A stretch of DNA of 64,000 nucleotides, taken from Pseudomonas sp. H3(2019) (GTDB lineage: Bacteria; Pseudomonadota; Gammaproteobacteria; Pseudomonadales; Pseudomonadaceae). The stretch is from the NCBI RefSeq assembly GCF_007713465.1, contig NZ_VMSG01000012.1, positions 1 to 64,000 of the forward strand, given 5' to 3'. How positions within the stretch are numbered: position 1 is the stretch's first letter; every line of letters begins with the position of its first letter. Under the pieces are notes generated by a model, which was given only the letters and a program-made list of their open reading frames with translations, ran no database searches and was not told the DNA's origin. Positions 34,435 through 42,901 of the stretch are shown here, piece after piece. Position numbers and translations under genes: made by a program.

Positions 34435-36735
34435 TTATTTCACACTCGCGAGCTCTTCCTCGTCGGCCAGGTTGATGCCCGTGAGCAGACGGAGGTGGGC
34501 GGCCTCGATCGCGTGCGCATGCTCTTGCGGAACGAGGTAGGGCCGTTCGTTGGCCAATACCTGCTTGTTGCTCCACATCCTCGGCAGCACGAGCAGTGCC
34601 GACGTCATTTTCGTCTGCTGGATGACGACTGGCGATGCGTCCTTCGGATAGTAGGCGCCCGAGTAGTACCAGGTCAGGCTAGGCTCCTGTCCGTCGAGCA
34701 TGAACGAGTAGTACTGACTGCCCGTTCCCTTGAGGAACTGGAACGGGTGTTGCTTGATCGGTTGCCCGGTCGCATTCAGCAGGTAGACGTCGATCTTGAC
34801 CATGTCATAGAGGTTCCACTGGATCAGCGACGGATCGATGGTCACCATGAACGGAGTCTGCTTCGCCGTAACGTTGATCGGTTGCCGCTGCGGCACGTAC
34901 CACGGCGTCGGATAACCGATGATTTCGCCGTCGTCCACGTATTGCACCGTCACGTCGCAGTAAGCGTTCTTGTTGTTCGGCGCGAGGAATTTCCACGGAG
35001 TGACCGGATCGCCTTTCTTCTCGATCTGCCAGACATTGCCCTGCACCGACACGCTGTTGTCCGGATCGACGTAGTACGCGGATACATAGACGTTTTCCAT
35101 ATCCTTCGCCCATACCGGATACAGGATGACCTGCTGCAGGGCCAGCGGCGATCCAATCTGCACGGAGTTCTGGTTGGTCGGCTGGCTGGGCGCGAGGGTC
35201 ACGCGCGAACCGTCTCCCATGACGTAGAGCACCGAGTAGGTGTAGTTCGTCGTATAAGGAAGTGCAGTCAGGAACGATACGGGCCACTTTTCCTCGTTCG
35301 CATGGAACACATAGCTCTTGGTCTTGGCTTCTGCCGCCTGGCCGGGGGCCACGTTGGTGTTGACGAATACGAAGTCGACTTGCACTTGCCGCACCGATTG
35401 CTCAGAGGTGCCAAACTGGATGCCCGACGTCTCGAACGTAACGGCCAGCGCTGCGAGCGAGCCGGCATTGAACGTCACGCTCGCCTGTCCCTCGACGGCG
35501 GCGTCGCGCTGGATCGTCGGCGACTCATACGACGTTTTGTCCGTGTAGGTGACGATGTATTTGTACGAATAGCGCAGGTTGGGCGAACCATCCGGATTGG
35601 TGACCGCAGGGCGTTTGAAGATCCAGCTGGTGGTGTCCTTGGTCAGGGTCTCGGAGTCGTTGCCCGACGGCGATTGCGCCAGGACCTGCACCGACGCGAC
35701 CCCGGAGCTGATCAGGTCGACGTTGGTAAGCTGGAACACGACCGAGAGCGGGCTGTAGTCGACCACCTCGTAGACCCGGTCCCACACATCATTCGCGAAG
35801 GCGGGCAACAGGGTCGACGACTGCGCAATCCAGTCGACCACTGTGTTCTGCGTGTACGTGTATGAGAACGAACTCACCTGGCTCATGCTGAACTTGTAGT
35901 CGTTTCCTGACGGATTATTCGCCTGCATCATCGCGATGGTCGAATTGACCGACTGGGTGACGGCATTCTGCAACGTTTGCTGTGCCCAGTTGGTGATCGC
36001 CTGCCCCTGCGCCGACATCGGGTCGATCTTGCCCCAGATATAATCGATCGTGCCGGACTGCGACTGGCTCAGGTACTGATTGACTTCGACGGTGCGGCTG
36101 GTTTCCGACCCCCAGACGTTTTTGTCGACGTGGATGGTCTGCTCGTACTGATAGGCGACGCTCGAGTCGAATCCAACGGTGACTGCCACGCCCGGCAACG
36201 ATCCCGGCACGTGCATCTGGTACTGGACATCGTACGTGCCGCCGCCACCCGGGTTGCTGAACGCGGTGATGAACGCTGCGACTGCGGCCTGGTTCGGCAG
36301 GGAGATCGAGAACGACGCGCGGGCACTCGCCTGCCCGATGTCACCGGTCGTCGGTGCCAGAGAAGGCCAGGCCACTGCCGAATAGCTGCTCACCTGGCCC
36401 TTGTCGTCGGGATACTGGTAGTTGAACCAGGTCGTCCCAAGGGTCCAGTCCCAGCCGCCGATCCGGATGTCGCTGCCGAACTTCTTCTGCACGGCCTCGA
36501 TCGCCCCCGGCGGCGTTTGCAGCACGGTCTGGAAATTGCACTGTCCAGAAATGCCTTTGCCATTCGTGAACTGCCGCAGCGAGAATTCCGGCAGACCGCT
36601 CGCGGCGATCGCGAATTGCGGCTGCGGAACGATGTAATACTTTTTCGTGTCCTGATTGTCCTTGTAAATCTGGATCGTGTATGACCTTCCACCGAAATCG
36701 TACTTCAAGGTATCCGAGCTTCCGATATCCAACAT
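34435..36735 (-). CDS. Large beta-rich protein of unknown function, first gene of the operon
   Basis: The 766-residue protein has no visible signal peptide (MLDIGSSDTLKYDFGGRSYT). The N-terminal third mixes strands with aromatic-rich segments (IRIGGWDWTLGTTWFNYQYP) and a long helix (QGQAITNWAQQTLQNAVTQS, about 236-255). The rest is a series of beta modules. The last one (about 630-718; IDPSLIQW ... SALLVLPRMW) matches the modules of the downstream 560-residue protein. A charged helix closes the protein (QEHAHAIEAAHLRLL). It may be a structural, surface or binding protein; I cannot assign it. A lux-type box lies about 245 bp upstream. Confidence 0.55.
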   Translation of the reverse strand: MLDIGSSDTLKYDFGGRSYTIQIYKDNQDTKKYYIVPQPQFAIAASGLPEFSLRQFTNGKGISGQCNFQTVLQTPPGAIEAVQKKFGSDIRIGGWDWTLGTTWFNYQYPDDKGQVSSYSAVAWPSLAPTTGDIGQASARASFSISLPNQAAVAAFITAFSNPGGGGTYDVQYQMHVPGSLPGVAVTVGFDSSVAYQYEQTIHVDKNVWGSETSRTVEVNQYLSQSQSGTIDYIWGKIDPMSAQGQAITNWAQQTLQNAVTQSVNSTIAMMQANNPSGNDYKFSMSQVSSFSYTYTQNTVVDWIAQSSTLLPAFANDVWDRVYEVVDYSPLSVVFQLTNVDLISSGVASVQVLAQSPSGNDSETLTKDTTSWIFKRPAVTNPDGSPNLRYSYKYIVTYTDKTSYESPTIQRDAAVEGQASVTFNAGSLAALAVTFETSGIQFGTSEQSVRQVQVDFVFVNTNVAPGQAAEAKTKSYVFHANEEKWPVSFLTALPYTTNYTYSVLYVMGDGSRVTLAPSQPTNQNSVQIGSPLALQQVILYPVWAKDMENVYVSAYYVDPDNSVSVQGNVWQIEKKGDPVTPWKFLAPNNKNAYCDVTVQYVDDGEIIGYPTPWYVPQRQPINVTAKQTPFMVTIDPSLIQWNLYDMVKIDVYLLNATGQPIKQHPFQFLKGTGSQYYSFMLDGQEPSLTWYYSGAYYPKDASPVVIQQTKMTSALLVLPRMWSNKQVLANERPYLVPQEHAHAIEAAHLRLLTGINLADEEELASVK

Positions 36736-36979
36736 GACTCTGTCTCCCTAACGTGTGACATGAAGTGAGCGTCGCGACCTGCGTGTATCGCGGCCGAAGC
36801 TGGTGCCCCTTGTCTCATGCCGACTGCCCCACGGCATGCGAATACATTCGACGCCGAAGCATCGATAATCCGAGCGATATCTCCCGTTTTCCTTCGGGCG
36901 CTCCGGTGGGCATTGTTTGGGTCGTTGATACGGCCGAGTGATCGGCCGGCTCATCATTCGGATATTTTTGAGCATTGAC

Positions 36980-36999
36980 AACTACCAGAATTGGTAGGT
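36980..36999. promoter_or_regulatory. lux/las-type box upstream of the 36735-30780 operon
   Basis: AACTACCAGAATTGGTAGGT has the 20-bp inverted-repeat layout of LuxR-type binding sites, with seven of the eight outer base pairs complementary. It closely resembles las/rhl boxes known from Pseudomonas aeruginosa, such as that of the hcnA promoter. An AT-rich stretch suitable for a -10 follows about 25 bp downstream on the minus strand. The rest of 36736-37084 shows no gene; it would be a long untranslated leader. Confidence 0.6.
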
Positions 37000-37084
37000 G
37001 CACGTGGCATGCGATCTGCGTTTCGAATCGAGCAGAATGCTGTCCGATCCGGATAAAAGTGCGCCGTTTACGGCTGAACCGAAA

Positions 37085-37105
37085 AACCGACGCTGGGCGT
37101 CGGTT
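37085..37105 (-). terminator. Intrinsic terminator of the gene at 37142
   Basis: AACCGACG and CGTCGGTT form an 8-bp stem with a 5-base loop. On the minus strand it is followed by a run of T (A at 37082-37086). It separates the periplasmic-protein gene from the lux-box operon. Confidence 0.8.
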
Positions 37106-37141
37106 CGTGTACTTCGCGGATGCGGTTTATGGGCTGCTGCA

Positions 37142-37810
37142 TCAGTTGTTTGCGAGCCGAGCCACGTCGCTGGATGAAACGAGCGCCTTCAGTGACACAT
37201 CGAACTGCTTCAGCGCGTTCAATTGCAGTTCGGTTTGCCGGTCGATCTGCGCGGCGATCTCTGGCGCTGCTTTGCCATGAACCCAGACCGAAGGCATTTG
37301 CTGTTCTCGAGAACCTTCGGCCTTGCCGATGTACTGCAGGTTCGAGTCGTAGAACTTGGCCATGAATCGCGCTTCAACCTGGTTGTTGCGCTTGGACACC
37401 AGACGGCTGTAAGTGTCCAGCATCACCACCACGTCTGGGTGGGCTTGCACCACCGCGTCGAGGTTGTCGTAGACGGTCACCGAGGCGAACTCTTTGTGTA
37501 GCGAACCCATGAGCCAGTTGATCGCGAGTTTCGGATCGGAGCTGTTGACGAACGCGTTGCTGATACGCGAGTCGAGCGCAGGGTTCTTCGCGCCGTTCAG
37601 CGCTACCGAATGGTACTGCTCCAGGTATTCGAGGGTGTTGAGGGTGTTTTCGCTGTAGAGCACACCCACCGATTGGGCATGCTGCAGGCCGATGTTGCTG
37701 TCGACCACGGGTAAAAAGTGGCAGGACTGTTCAGCCGCGTAGGCCGGCGCTGTGGCCGCAACGCTGCCGGTCAAAACGGCGACAAGTGCCAGCAAGGTAG
37801 AAATTCTCAT
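37142..37810 (-). CDS. Periplasmic protein of unknown function
   Basis: The 222-residue product has a clear signal peptide (MRISTLLALVAVLTGSVAAT, cleavage near AYA-AEQ at about 25). The mature part is mixed alpha/beta, with an early Cys (EQSCHFLPVVDSN), a segment predicting a beta-alpha pair (HPDVVVMLDTYSRLVSKRNN) and a C-terminal helix (AAQIDRQTELQLNALKQFDV). It resembles small periplasmic or outer-membrane-associated proteins of the LPP20/GNA type, but I cannot name a family. It is monocistronic, with its own terminator, and divergent from the sulfite dehydrogenase genes. Confidence 0.6.
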   Translation of the reverse strand: MRISTLLALVAVLTGSVAATAPAYAAEQSCHFLPVVDSNIGLQHAQSVGVLYSENTLNTLEYLEQYHSVALNGAKNPALDSRISNAFVNSSDPKLAINWLMGSLHKEFASVTVYDNLDAVVQAHPDVVVMLDTYSRLVSKRNNQVEARFMAKFYDSNLQYIGKAEGSREQQMPSVWVHGKAAPEIAAQIDRQTELQLNALKQFDVSLKALVSSSDVARLANN

Positions 37811-38108
37811 CGCACAGTTCCTTCAGAAGCGCCTTTGGTATAGCGCCATCCTCCTCCTTTGCCGGAAAAACAGAACTTGCATTCCTTGATGATAACTATC
37901 GACTGAACGAATGGTGGGAAGCCTATGAGCTACAGTTGTGATGAGCGTGGGCAGGCTATACCCCACATGCCGGTATCGTCTGTCATCAAATGCCAAGTCA
38001 CTGACGCTCAATGAAAAGCAGTCGTTTTGTGCGTGACGATACTGGCTTGCTAATCGAAGTCGGTCAGTTAATTGAAAACCCACTTGCGTATTACATCGGA
38101 TACCTCTC

Positions 38109-38133
38109 CTCCCCCATTGGTGTATGTGGGGGG
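38109..38133. promoter_or_regulatory. GC-rich inverted repeat upstream of the sulfite dehydrogenase genes
   Basis: CCCCCA (38110-38115) pairs with TGGGGG (38127-38132) across an 11-base spacer, about 45 bp before the start codon. It could be an operator for an unknown regulator or a leader hairpin. Nothing else in 37811-38108 can be supported. Confidence 0.35.
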
Positions 38134-38175
38134 TGCTGTCAGATACATCTCAGTAAAAAACAAAGAGAGAACAGC

Positions 38176-39417
38176 ATGAAGTTCAGTCTTGTTGATAACA
38201 GCAACCCGAGCCGTCGGCGCGTTCTACGCGATGCCTTCGCCCTGGCTTTGGCAGCGTCGCCATTGGCTAACCTTGCCAAGGCAGCCGACGAAACACCGGA
38301 AGAAGTGACCTTTGCTGCCGGGCCACGGCCGCTGGTGCAATACCCGCAAAAACGTCCGTTGACCCTGGTGACCACCCGCCCGCCGCACCTTGAGACGCCA
38401 TTCCCGGTCTTCAACGAAGGGCCCATCACGCCGAATGACGCCTTTTTTGTGCGGTACCATCTGGCCAATATCCCTACCAGCATCGATCCGGACAGTTACC
38501 GCCTGACGATCAAGGGCTCGGTCAACACACCGCTGTCGCTTTCCCTTGCAGAACTCAAGGCCCTGGCCGAACCGGTAGAAGTAGTGGCCGTCAATCAATG
38601 CTCGGGTAACAGCCGTGGCTTCTCGATGCCACGCGTGTTCGGCGCTCAGCTGGGCAATGGTTCAATGGGTAATGCCCGCTGGGTGGGAATACCGCTCAAG
38701 GCGGTATTGGAAAAGGCCGGGGTGAAAGCCGACGCCAGGCAAGTGACATTCCGTGGGCTCGATAAGCCAGTGCTGCCAAGCACGCCGGAGTACATCAAGG
38801 CCCTGGACATCAGCCATGCCATGGACGGCGAGCCAATGATCGCCTGGTCGATGAATGGTGCCGACCTGCCATTCCTCAACGGTTACCCGATACGTCTGGT
38901 GGTGCCGGGCTATTTCGGTACGTACTGGGTCAAGCACCTGAGTGAGATCGTAGTCGTCGACCACACCTACGACGGTTTCTTCATGGCTAAAGGTTACCGC
39001 GTTCCAGACAACGATTGTTTTTGTGTCGCCCCCGGCACCACTGCGGCGCAAACGCTGCCGATTTCCAAGTTGCCGGTACGCAGCTTCATCACCAGCGTCA
39101 AACACGGTGATGTGTTGCCGTTGAAAAAAAGCGTGGAGCTCAAGGGCATTGCGTTCGACGGCGGCGATGGGGTCGACAAGGTGGAAGTGTCGATCGACGG
39201 CGGAAAAACCTGGCGCGAAGCCAGGCTTGGGCAGGATCTTGGCCGTTTCTCCTTCCGTGAGTGGACGCTGCCGATCACTTTTACCAGCAAGGGCGCCACA
39301 CAGTTGATGGTGCGGGCCAGTAACCGTGCGGGCGAGACGCAGCCACTGCGAGCCGACTGGAACCCCGGTGGCTACCGCCGCCATGTCGTAGAAACCAGCC
39401 ATGTGACCATCGCCTGA
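38176..39417 (+). CDS. SorA/SoxC-like sulfite dehydrogenase, molybdopterin subunit
   Basis: The 413-residue protein has a twin-arginine signal (PSRRRVLRDAFALALAASPL, about 11-30) for export with its cofactor. The oxidoreductase molybdopterin domain (about 75-285) contains the molybdenum-ligating Cys in VNQCSGNSRG (about C142). A C-terminal Mo-co dimerisation (Ig-like) domain follows (about 310-410; DKVEVSIDGGKTWREA). Such enzymes oxidise sulfite to sulfate in the periplasm and pass electrons to cytochrome c, here probably the product of the gene 11 bp downstream. The ATG at 38176 has AAGAGAG upstream. Confidence 0.88.
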   Translation: MKFSLVDNSNPSRRRVLRDAFALALAASPLANLAKAADETPEEVTFAAGPRPLVQYPQKRPLTLVTTRPPHLETPFPVFNEGPITPNDAFFVRYHLANIPTSIDPDSYRLTIKGSVNTPLSLSLAELKALAEPVEVVAVNQCSGNSRGFSMPRVFGAQLGNGSMGNARWVGIPLKAVLEKAGVKADARQVTFRGLDKPVLPSTPEYIKALDISHAMDGEPMIAWSMNGADLPFLNGYPIRLVVPGYFGTYWVKHLSEIVVVDHTYDGFFMAKGYRVPDNDCFCVAPGTTAAQTLPISKLPVRSFITSVKHGDVLPLKKSVELKGIAFDGGDGVDKVEVSIDGGKTWREARLGQDLGRFSFREWTLPITFTSKGATQLMVRASNRAGETQPLRADWNPGGYRRHVVETSHVTIA

Positions 39418-39428
39418 GGGGGCCCCGC

Positions 39429-40067
39429 ATGAAACGCATGACCACCTTGCTCTGCGCAGCTCAGGTTTGTTTGGTTACCATGGCTAGTGCAGCGCCACTA
39501 TCGATCACGTTGCCGGCCGAAACGGCTGTGTTCAAACCCAATGCCCTGCCCGGCTACCCATTGGCTCAACAGAAGTGCTCCACCTGCCATTCTGCCGACT
39601 ACATCAACTTCCAGCCTCCCGGCATGAGCCTAGGGCAGTGGACTGGGGAAGCAAGCAAGATGCAGCACGTATATGGTGCTCCGATCAGCGATCAGGATGT
39701 GAGCGTCATCGGCGCCTACCTTGCGGTGACCTACGGCAGTGCCCGTGCGAGCGATTCCGATGTGCAGGCAGCCTCAACCCCGTCGGCAAGTCAAACCCCG
39801 GCGGCGCCTGTAGCCAAAGCCGACGCCATGGCCTTGCTGCAGAGCAACTCCTGCCTGAGCTGCCACGCGATCGATCATAAGGTCGTAGGCCCGGCCTATC
39901 ATGATGTGGCTGCCAAGTATGCCAATGACCCGCAGGCACTGGCCAAGGTAACGTCCAGCATTCAGCAAGGCGGTACCGGCAAATGGGGGAATATCCCGAT
40001 GCCATCTTTCACGCAGTTAAGCCCGGACGATCTGCAAACCCTGGCGACTTTCGTGCTGCGTCAGTGA
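39429..40067 (+). CDS. Periplasmic di-haem c-type cytochrome (SorB-like)
   Basis: The 212-residue protein has a signal peptide (about 1-21) and two haem-binding motifs, CSTCH (about 50-54) and CLSCH (about 142-146). The linker between the domains is Ala/Pro/Ser-rich (about 112-132). Each half is a small cytochrome c domain with a likely axial Met (SFTQLSPDDLQ preceded by NIPMP). It probably accepts electrons from the molybdopterin subunit. A standard SorB has one haem; the second domain here resembles class-I cytochrome c551/c5-type and may hand electrons on to an oxidase. Confidence 0.86.
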   Translation: MKRMTTLLCAAQVCLVTMASAAPLSITLPAETAVFKPNALPGYPLAQQKCSTCHSADYINFQPPGMSLGQWTGEASKMQHVYGAPISDQDVSVIGAYLAVTYGSARASDSDVQAASTPSASQTPAAPVAKADAMALLQSNSCLSCHAIDHKVVGPAYHDVAAKYANDPQALAKVTSSIQQGGTGKWGNIPMPSFTQLSPDDLQTLATFVLRQ

Positions 40068-40276
40068 ACTCACTTCCGACCCGGCGAGGTATCAACGATG
40101 CATTAGCCTCTGTGCGATCTCGGCACTAACGCTCCTCCTGAAACCCGGGACCGCCGGGCGGTGTGGCAAGATTTGAGCACTGCCTTACACTGCGATACAC
40201 CCACTGCGACTGTTCAACGGATCGACAGGTCCCACGGCAATCCGTGGCATCACGTCATGATCTGGGTGAAACCAAC

Positions 40277-40936
40277 ATGAAAACGGTCACCGCCCTTTTC
40301 ACCTGTCTGCTCGCTGCCAGCGTTTGCGCGGCGACAAGCACCTGTGTGAACGCGGCCCCTTCTTCGCCAATCTTCAAGACCAGTTTCGACTGCCCCCAGG
40401 CAAGGGCATCCATCGAAAAGCTTGTCTGTCGCGATCCGCAACTGGCACAGATGGATATCGAACTGACGCGTCTTTATCGCCTGGCGCTCACGGATGAACA
40501 TTCAGTACCGCGCCCAGACAAAGTCATGATCGACCAGCAGTTCTGGATCAAGGCCCGTAATCAGTGTGCCTCCGCACCTGCGCCCAAGGCGTGCACGATC
40601 CGAAGTTATGCCGAACGCGCGCACCAGTTGCGTCAAGGCTCGGCAATTGTGAGAACCAAGGATCCAGACCGGCTCACCGAAGGTCCCCTGGCTTTTCGTT
40701 GTGCGGGGTTTGACCCGCTGATTACCGCCACCTACTTCAGCACGCAACCGGGTGTCGTGTACCTGAAATGGGCGAATACTTCGATCACCCTGAGCCAGGT
40801 GCCGAGTGATTCGGGAACCCAATACACGGGCAAGGATTCCCAGGGAAATTACAGCTTCTGGCAAAACGACAACGTCGTCCTTTTCCAAAAGCCAGGCTCC
40901 GCGGAAATGAGTTGTACAGCCGAGCCGGCCGGCTGA
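40277..40936 (+). CDS. LprI-MliC two-domain lysozyme inhibitor-like protein
   Basis: The 219-residue protein has a signal peptide (about 1-27). Its LprI/DUF1311 domain with paired Cys (about 35-115) shows FDCPQARASIEKLVCRDPQL, then LARQLDIELTRLY-type helices (here MDIELTRLYRLAL). The C-terminal MliC/lysozyme-inhibitor domain (about 145-215) contains FRCAGFDPLITATYF and the strand YSFWQNDNVVLFQ. Both domain types bind C-type lysozyme in other bacteria. The fusion suggests a periplasmic defence against host lysozyme. It starts at 40277, downstream of a sequence with a GGTGAA-like site. It is separate from the sulfite genes by 209 bp. Confidence 0.78.
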   Translation: MKTVTALFTCLLAASVCAATSTCVNAAPSSPIFKTSFDCPQARASIEKLVCRDPQLAQMDIELTRLYRLALTDEHSVPRPDKVMIDQQFWIKARNQCASAPAPKACTIRSYAERAHQLRQGSAIVRTKDPDRLTEGPLAFRCAGFDPLITATYFSTQPGVVYLKWANTSITLSQVPSDSGTQYTGKDSQGNYSFWQNDNVVLFQKPGSAEMSCTAEPAG

Positions 40937-41153
40937 TTGCGCTGGCGCAATAGTGGTTGAGTTTCCGTTGGAGACCGGCAGGCGAGGATACAGCACCCTC
41001 GCCACTCACCTGTCCCTCAAAAAACAGCGATATGCGAGTCCGTTCGAAAGGCGCGAGTGCGGGCGTGGCTCGGCTGGCCGAAGATCTGAATGATGAGCGA
41101 CCATACCGTCATGGAGACGGTATAGCCGGTTATGGTGACGGTGCGAACGAGTT

Positions 41154-41951
41154 TTATGGGTGCTGAACCTGCAACTGGGACGACACCTGGACCCGCGCAA
41201 GCATGTGCTCGGCCCCTCCCCCGCGACGCATGCCGCGCACCGGGCATGCGTCGAGGTACTCGAGGCCCACCGCCAGTTTCAGATGACGCTCGGGCAGCGC
41301 CAACCTGTTGGTGACGTCGAAGCTGTACCAACCATCGTCGAGCCAGGCTTCGGCCCAGGCATGGCTGGCCAAATGGCTTTCATCTTCTGTGCACAGATAA
41401 CCGGAGACGTAGCGCGCAGGAATGCCCAGGCTGCGAGCGCAGGCCAGGAAGGCATGGGTATGGTCCTGGCAGACCCCGGCTCTGGCGGCAAAGGCTTCGG
41501 CGGCCGTGGTATCCACCGCTGTAGCGCCCGGGCTGTAGACCATGTGCTCGGCGAGACCATGCATCAGGTCAATCAACGCCCCGCGATCACGCCGCGTGCC
41601 GCACCGCTGTATGGCAAAGGCACTGAGGGCGTCGTCAGCCTTGGTCAGATGGCTGGTGCGCAAGAACGGCAACGGTGACTGACTGTCGTGCTCCACGTCC
41701 AGGGTCTGGTCGATTTCAACCTGACCATAGGCGGTCAGTACGAGGGCGCCGTGGGGCTCGTCCATCGTCAATACATGCAGGATATTGCCGTAAGGATCGA
41801 GCTGGCTGCGCACCAGGCGCGGCAGCTCCAGGTGCCATTCCAGAATGTGCTGGCGCTCGGTGTTCTTGGGCGTCAAACGCAGGAACTGGATGCTGGTGCA
41901 AACGTCGTCGGTGTAGCTGTAGGTGGTGTCGTGGCGTATGGACAGTTTCAT
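41154..41951 (-). CDS. Transglutaminase-like protein
   Basis: The 265-residue protein has an N-terminal beta domain (MKLSIRHDTTYSYTDDV...) and a transglutaminase core with catalytic Cys in ARAGVCQDHTH (about C161), His in SHLASHAWAEAW and Asp in FDVTNRL. This family travels with circularly permuted ATP-grasp and alpha-E proteins, as here. Its ATG overlaps the alpha-E gene by four bases. The trio is thought to synthesise or modify peptides, but its biological role is not established. Confidence 0.9.
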   Translation of the reverse strand: MKLSIRHDTTYSYTDDVCTSIQFLRLTPKNTERQHILEWHLELPRLVRSQLDPYGNILHVLTMDEPHGALVLTAYGQVEIDQTLDVEHDSQSPLPFLRTSHLTKADDALSAFAIQRCGTRRDRGALIDLMHGLAEHMVYSPGATAVDTTAAEAFAARAGVCQDHTHAFLACARSLGIPARYVSGYLCTEDESHLASHAWAEAWLDDGWYSFDVTNRLALPERHLKLAVGLEYLDACPVRGMRRGGGAEHMLARVQVSSQLQVQHP

Positions 41952-42898
41952 ACGACCTCCAGATAGGATTCGTGGACGGTCTGGCCGAGATGGCGAACCT
42001 GGGAGATGAAATCAGTCAGCCAGAGGTGCAGACCGAAGCCGAGAATCTCGTCGATCCCGGTGTAGCGCAGCCGCGCATTCAATTCGGCGGCCAAGCGCTG
42101 GGCCGCCCGCCCGTTACTGCCCGGCAGGCTGGCGAGGATCTGGTCCAGCTCCTCGATGCAGGCGTGCAGCGAACGCGGAACGGCGGCGCGCAACAGCAGC
42201 ATCTCGGAGACCTGCTCGGCGTTCGGCGCATTGCGGTAGATCTCGTTGAACGCCTCGAAAGACGACAAGGCACGCAACAAGGCGCTCCATTGGTAGTAGC
42301 CGCGGGCTGAGTTGTCGCTCACCTCCTCCGACTCCTCGCCGTACATTTCGTAGCGCGCATCCAGCAGGCGCAGGGTGTTGTCGGCGCGTTCGAGGAAGGT
42401 GCCCAGTCGAATGAAGCAGTAGGCATCGTTGCGCATGATGGTGCCGGAGGTTGCCCCGCGGAACAGGTGCGAGCGCTCCTTGACCCATTCGCAGAAATGG
42501 CTGATGCCATAACGACCCAGGCCATTGCGGGCGATGTTGCGCATCTCCAGCCACGTGGCGTTGATGTTCTCCCACATGTCGGCGGTGATCCGCCCACGTA
42601 CCGCGTGGGCATTGGCCCGCGCCGCCTGCAGGCAGCAATAGATACTGCCGGGGTTGGTTTCATCCAGCGCGAAAAAATGCAGCATGCGTTCGGTGTTGAG
42701 TTCGCCGTAGCGCTGGTTGTAGTCGTCCAGCGTGCCGGCGGCCAACAGCGACATCGACAGCTCGGCATGGCCATCGGTGCGCCCGGCCTGGGGCATCAGC
42801 GACAGCGAGTAACTGACTTCGAGCATGCGCGCCAGGTTTTCGGCGCGCTCCAGATAACGGGACATCCAGTAGAGGTCCGAAGCGGTTCTTGAAAGCAT
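41948..42898 (-). CDS. Alpha-E domain protein (DUF403)
   Basis: The 316-residue helical protein starts MLSRTASDLYWMSRYLERAENLARMLEVSY, the usual beginning of alpha-E proteins (conserved WMSRYLERAEN). It is almost entirely alpha-helical, with several conserved acidic residues. It lies between the circularly permuted ATP-grasp gene (three bases upstream) and the transglutaminase gene. Its exact biochemical task is unknown. Confidence 0.9.
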   Translation of the reverse strand: MLSRTASDLYWMSRYLERAENLARMLEVSYSLSLMPQAGRTDGHAELSMSLLAAGTLDDYNQRYGELNTERMLHFFALDETNPGSIYCCLQAARANAHAVRGRITADMWENINATWLEMRNIARNGLGRYGISHFCEWVKERSHLFRGATSGTIMRNDAYCFIRLGTFLERADNTLRLLDARYEMYGEESEEVSDNSARGYYQWSALLRALSSFEAFNEIYRNAPNAEQVSEMLLLRAAVPRSLHACIEELDQILASLPGSNGRAAQRLAAELNARLRYTGIDEILGFGLHLWLTDFISQVRHLGQTVHESYLEVV

Positions 42899-42901
42899 GT
42901 C

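Noticed and set aside
34318..35865. Long plus-strand open frame of 515 codons opposite the 766-residue gene
   Set aside because: It lies antisense to a well-formed coding frame in a very GC-rich region, where long shadow frames are expected; its composition is Arg/His-rich and not protein-like.
36748..36981. Small basic ORF in the leader of the lux-box operon
   Set aside because: Arg-rich composition, no ribosome site, and it overlaps the likely promoter.
41103..41123. ATACCGTC/GACGGTAT hairpin downstream of the transglutaminase gene
   Set aside because: Stem present but no U-run on either strand and no nearby partner; too weak to list as a terminator.
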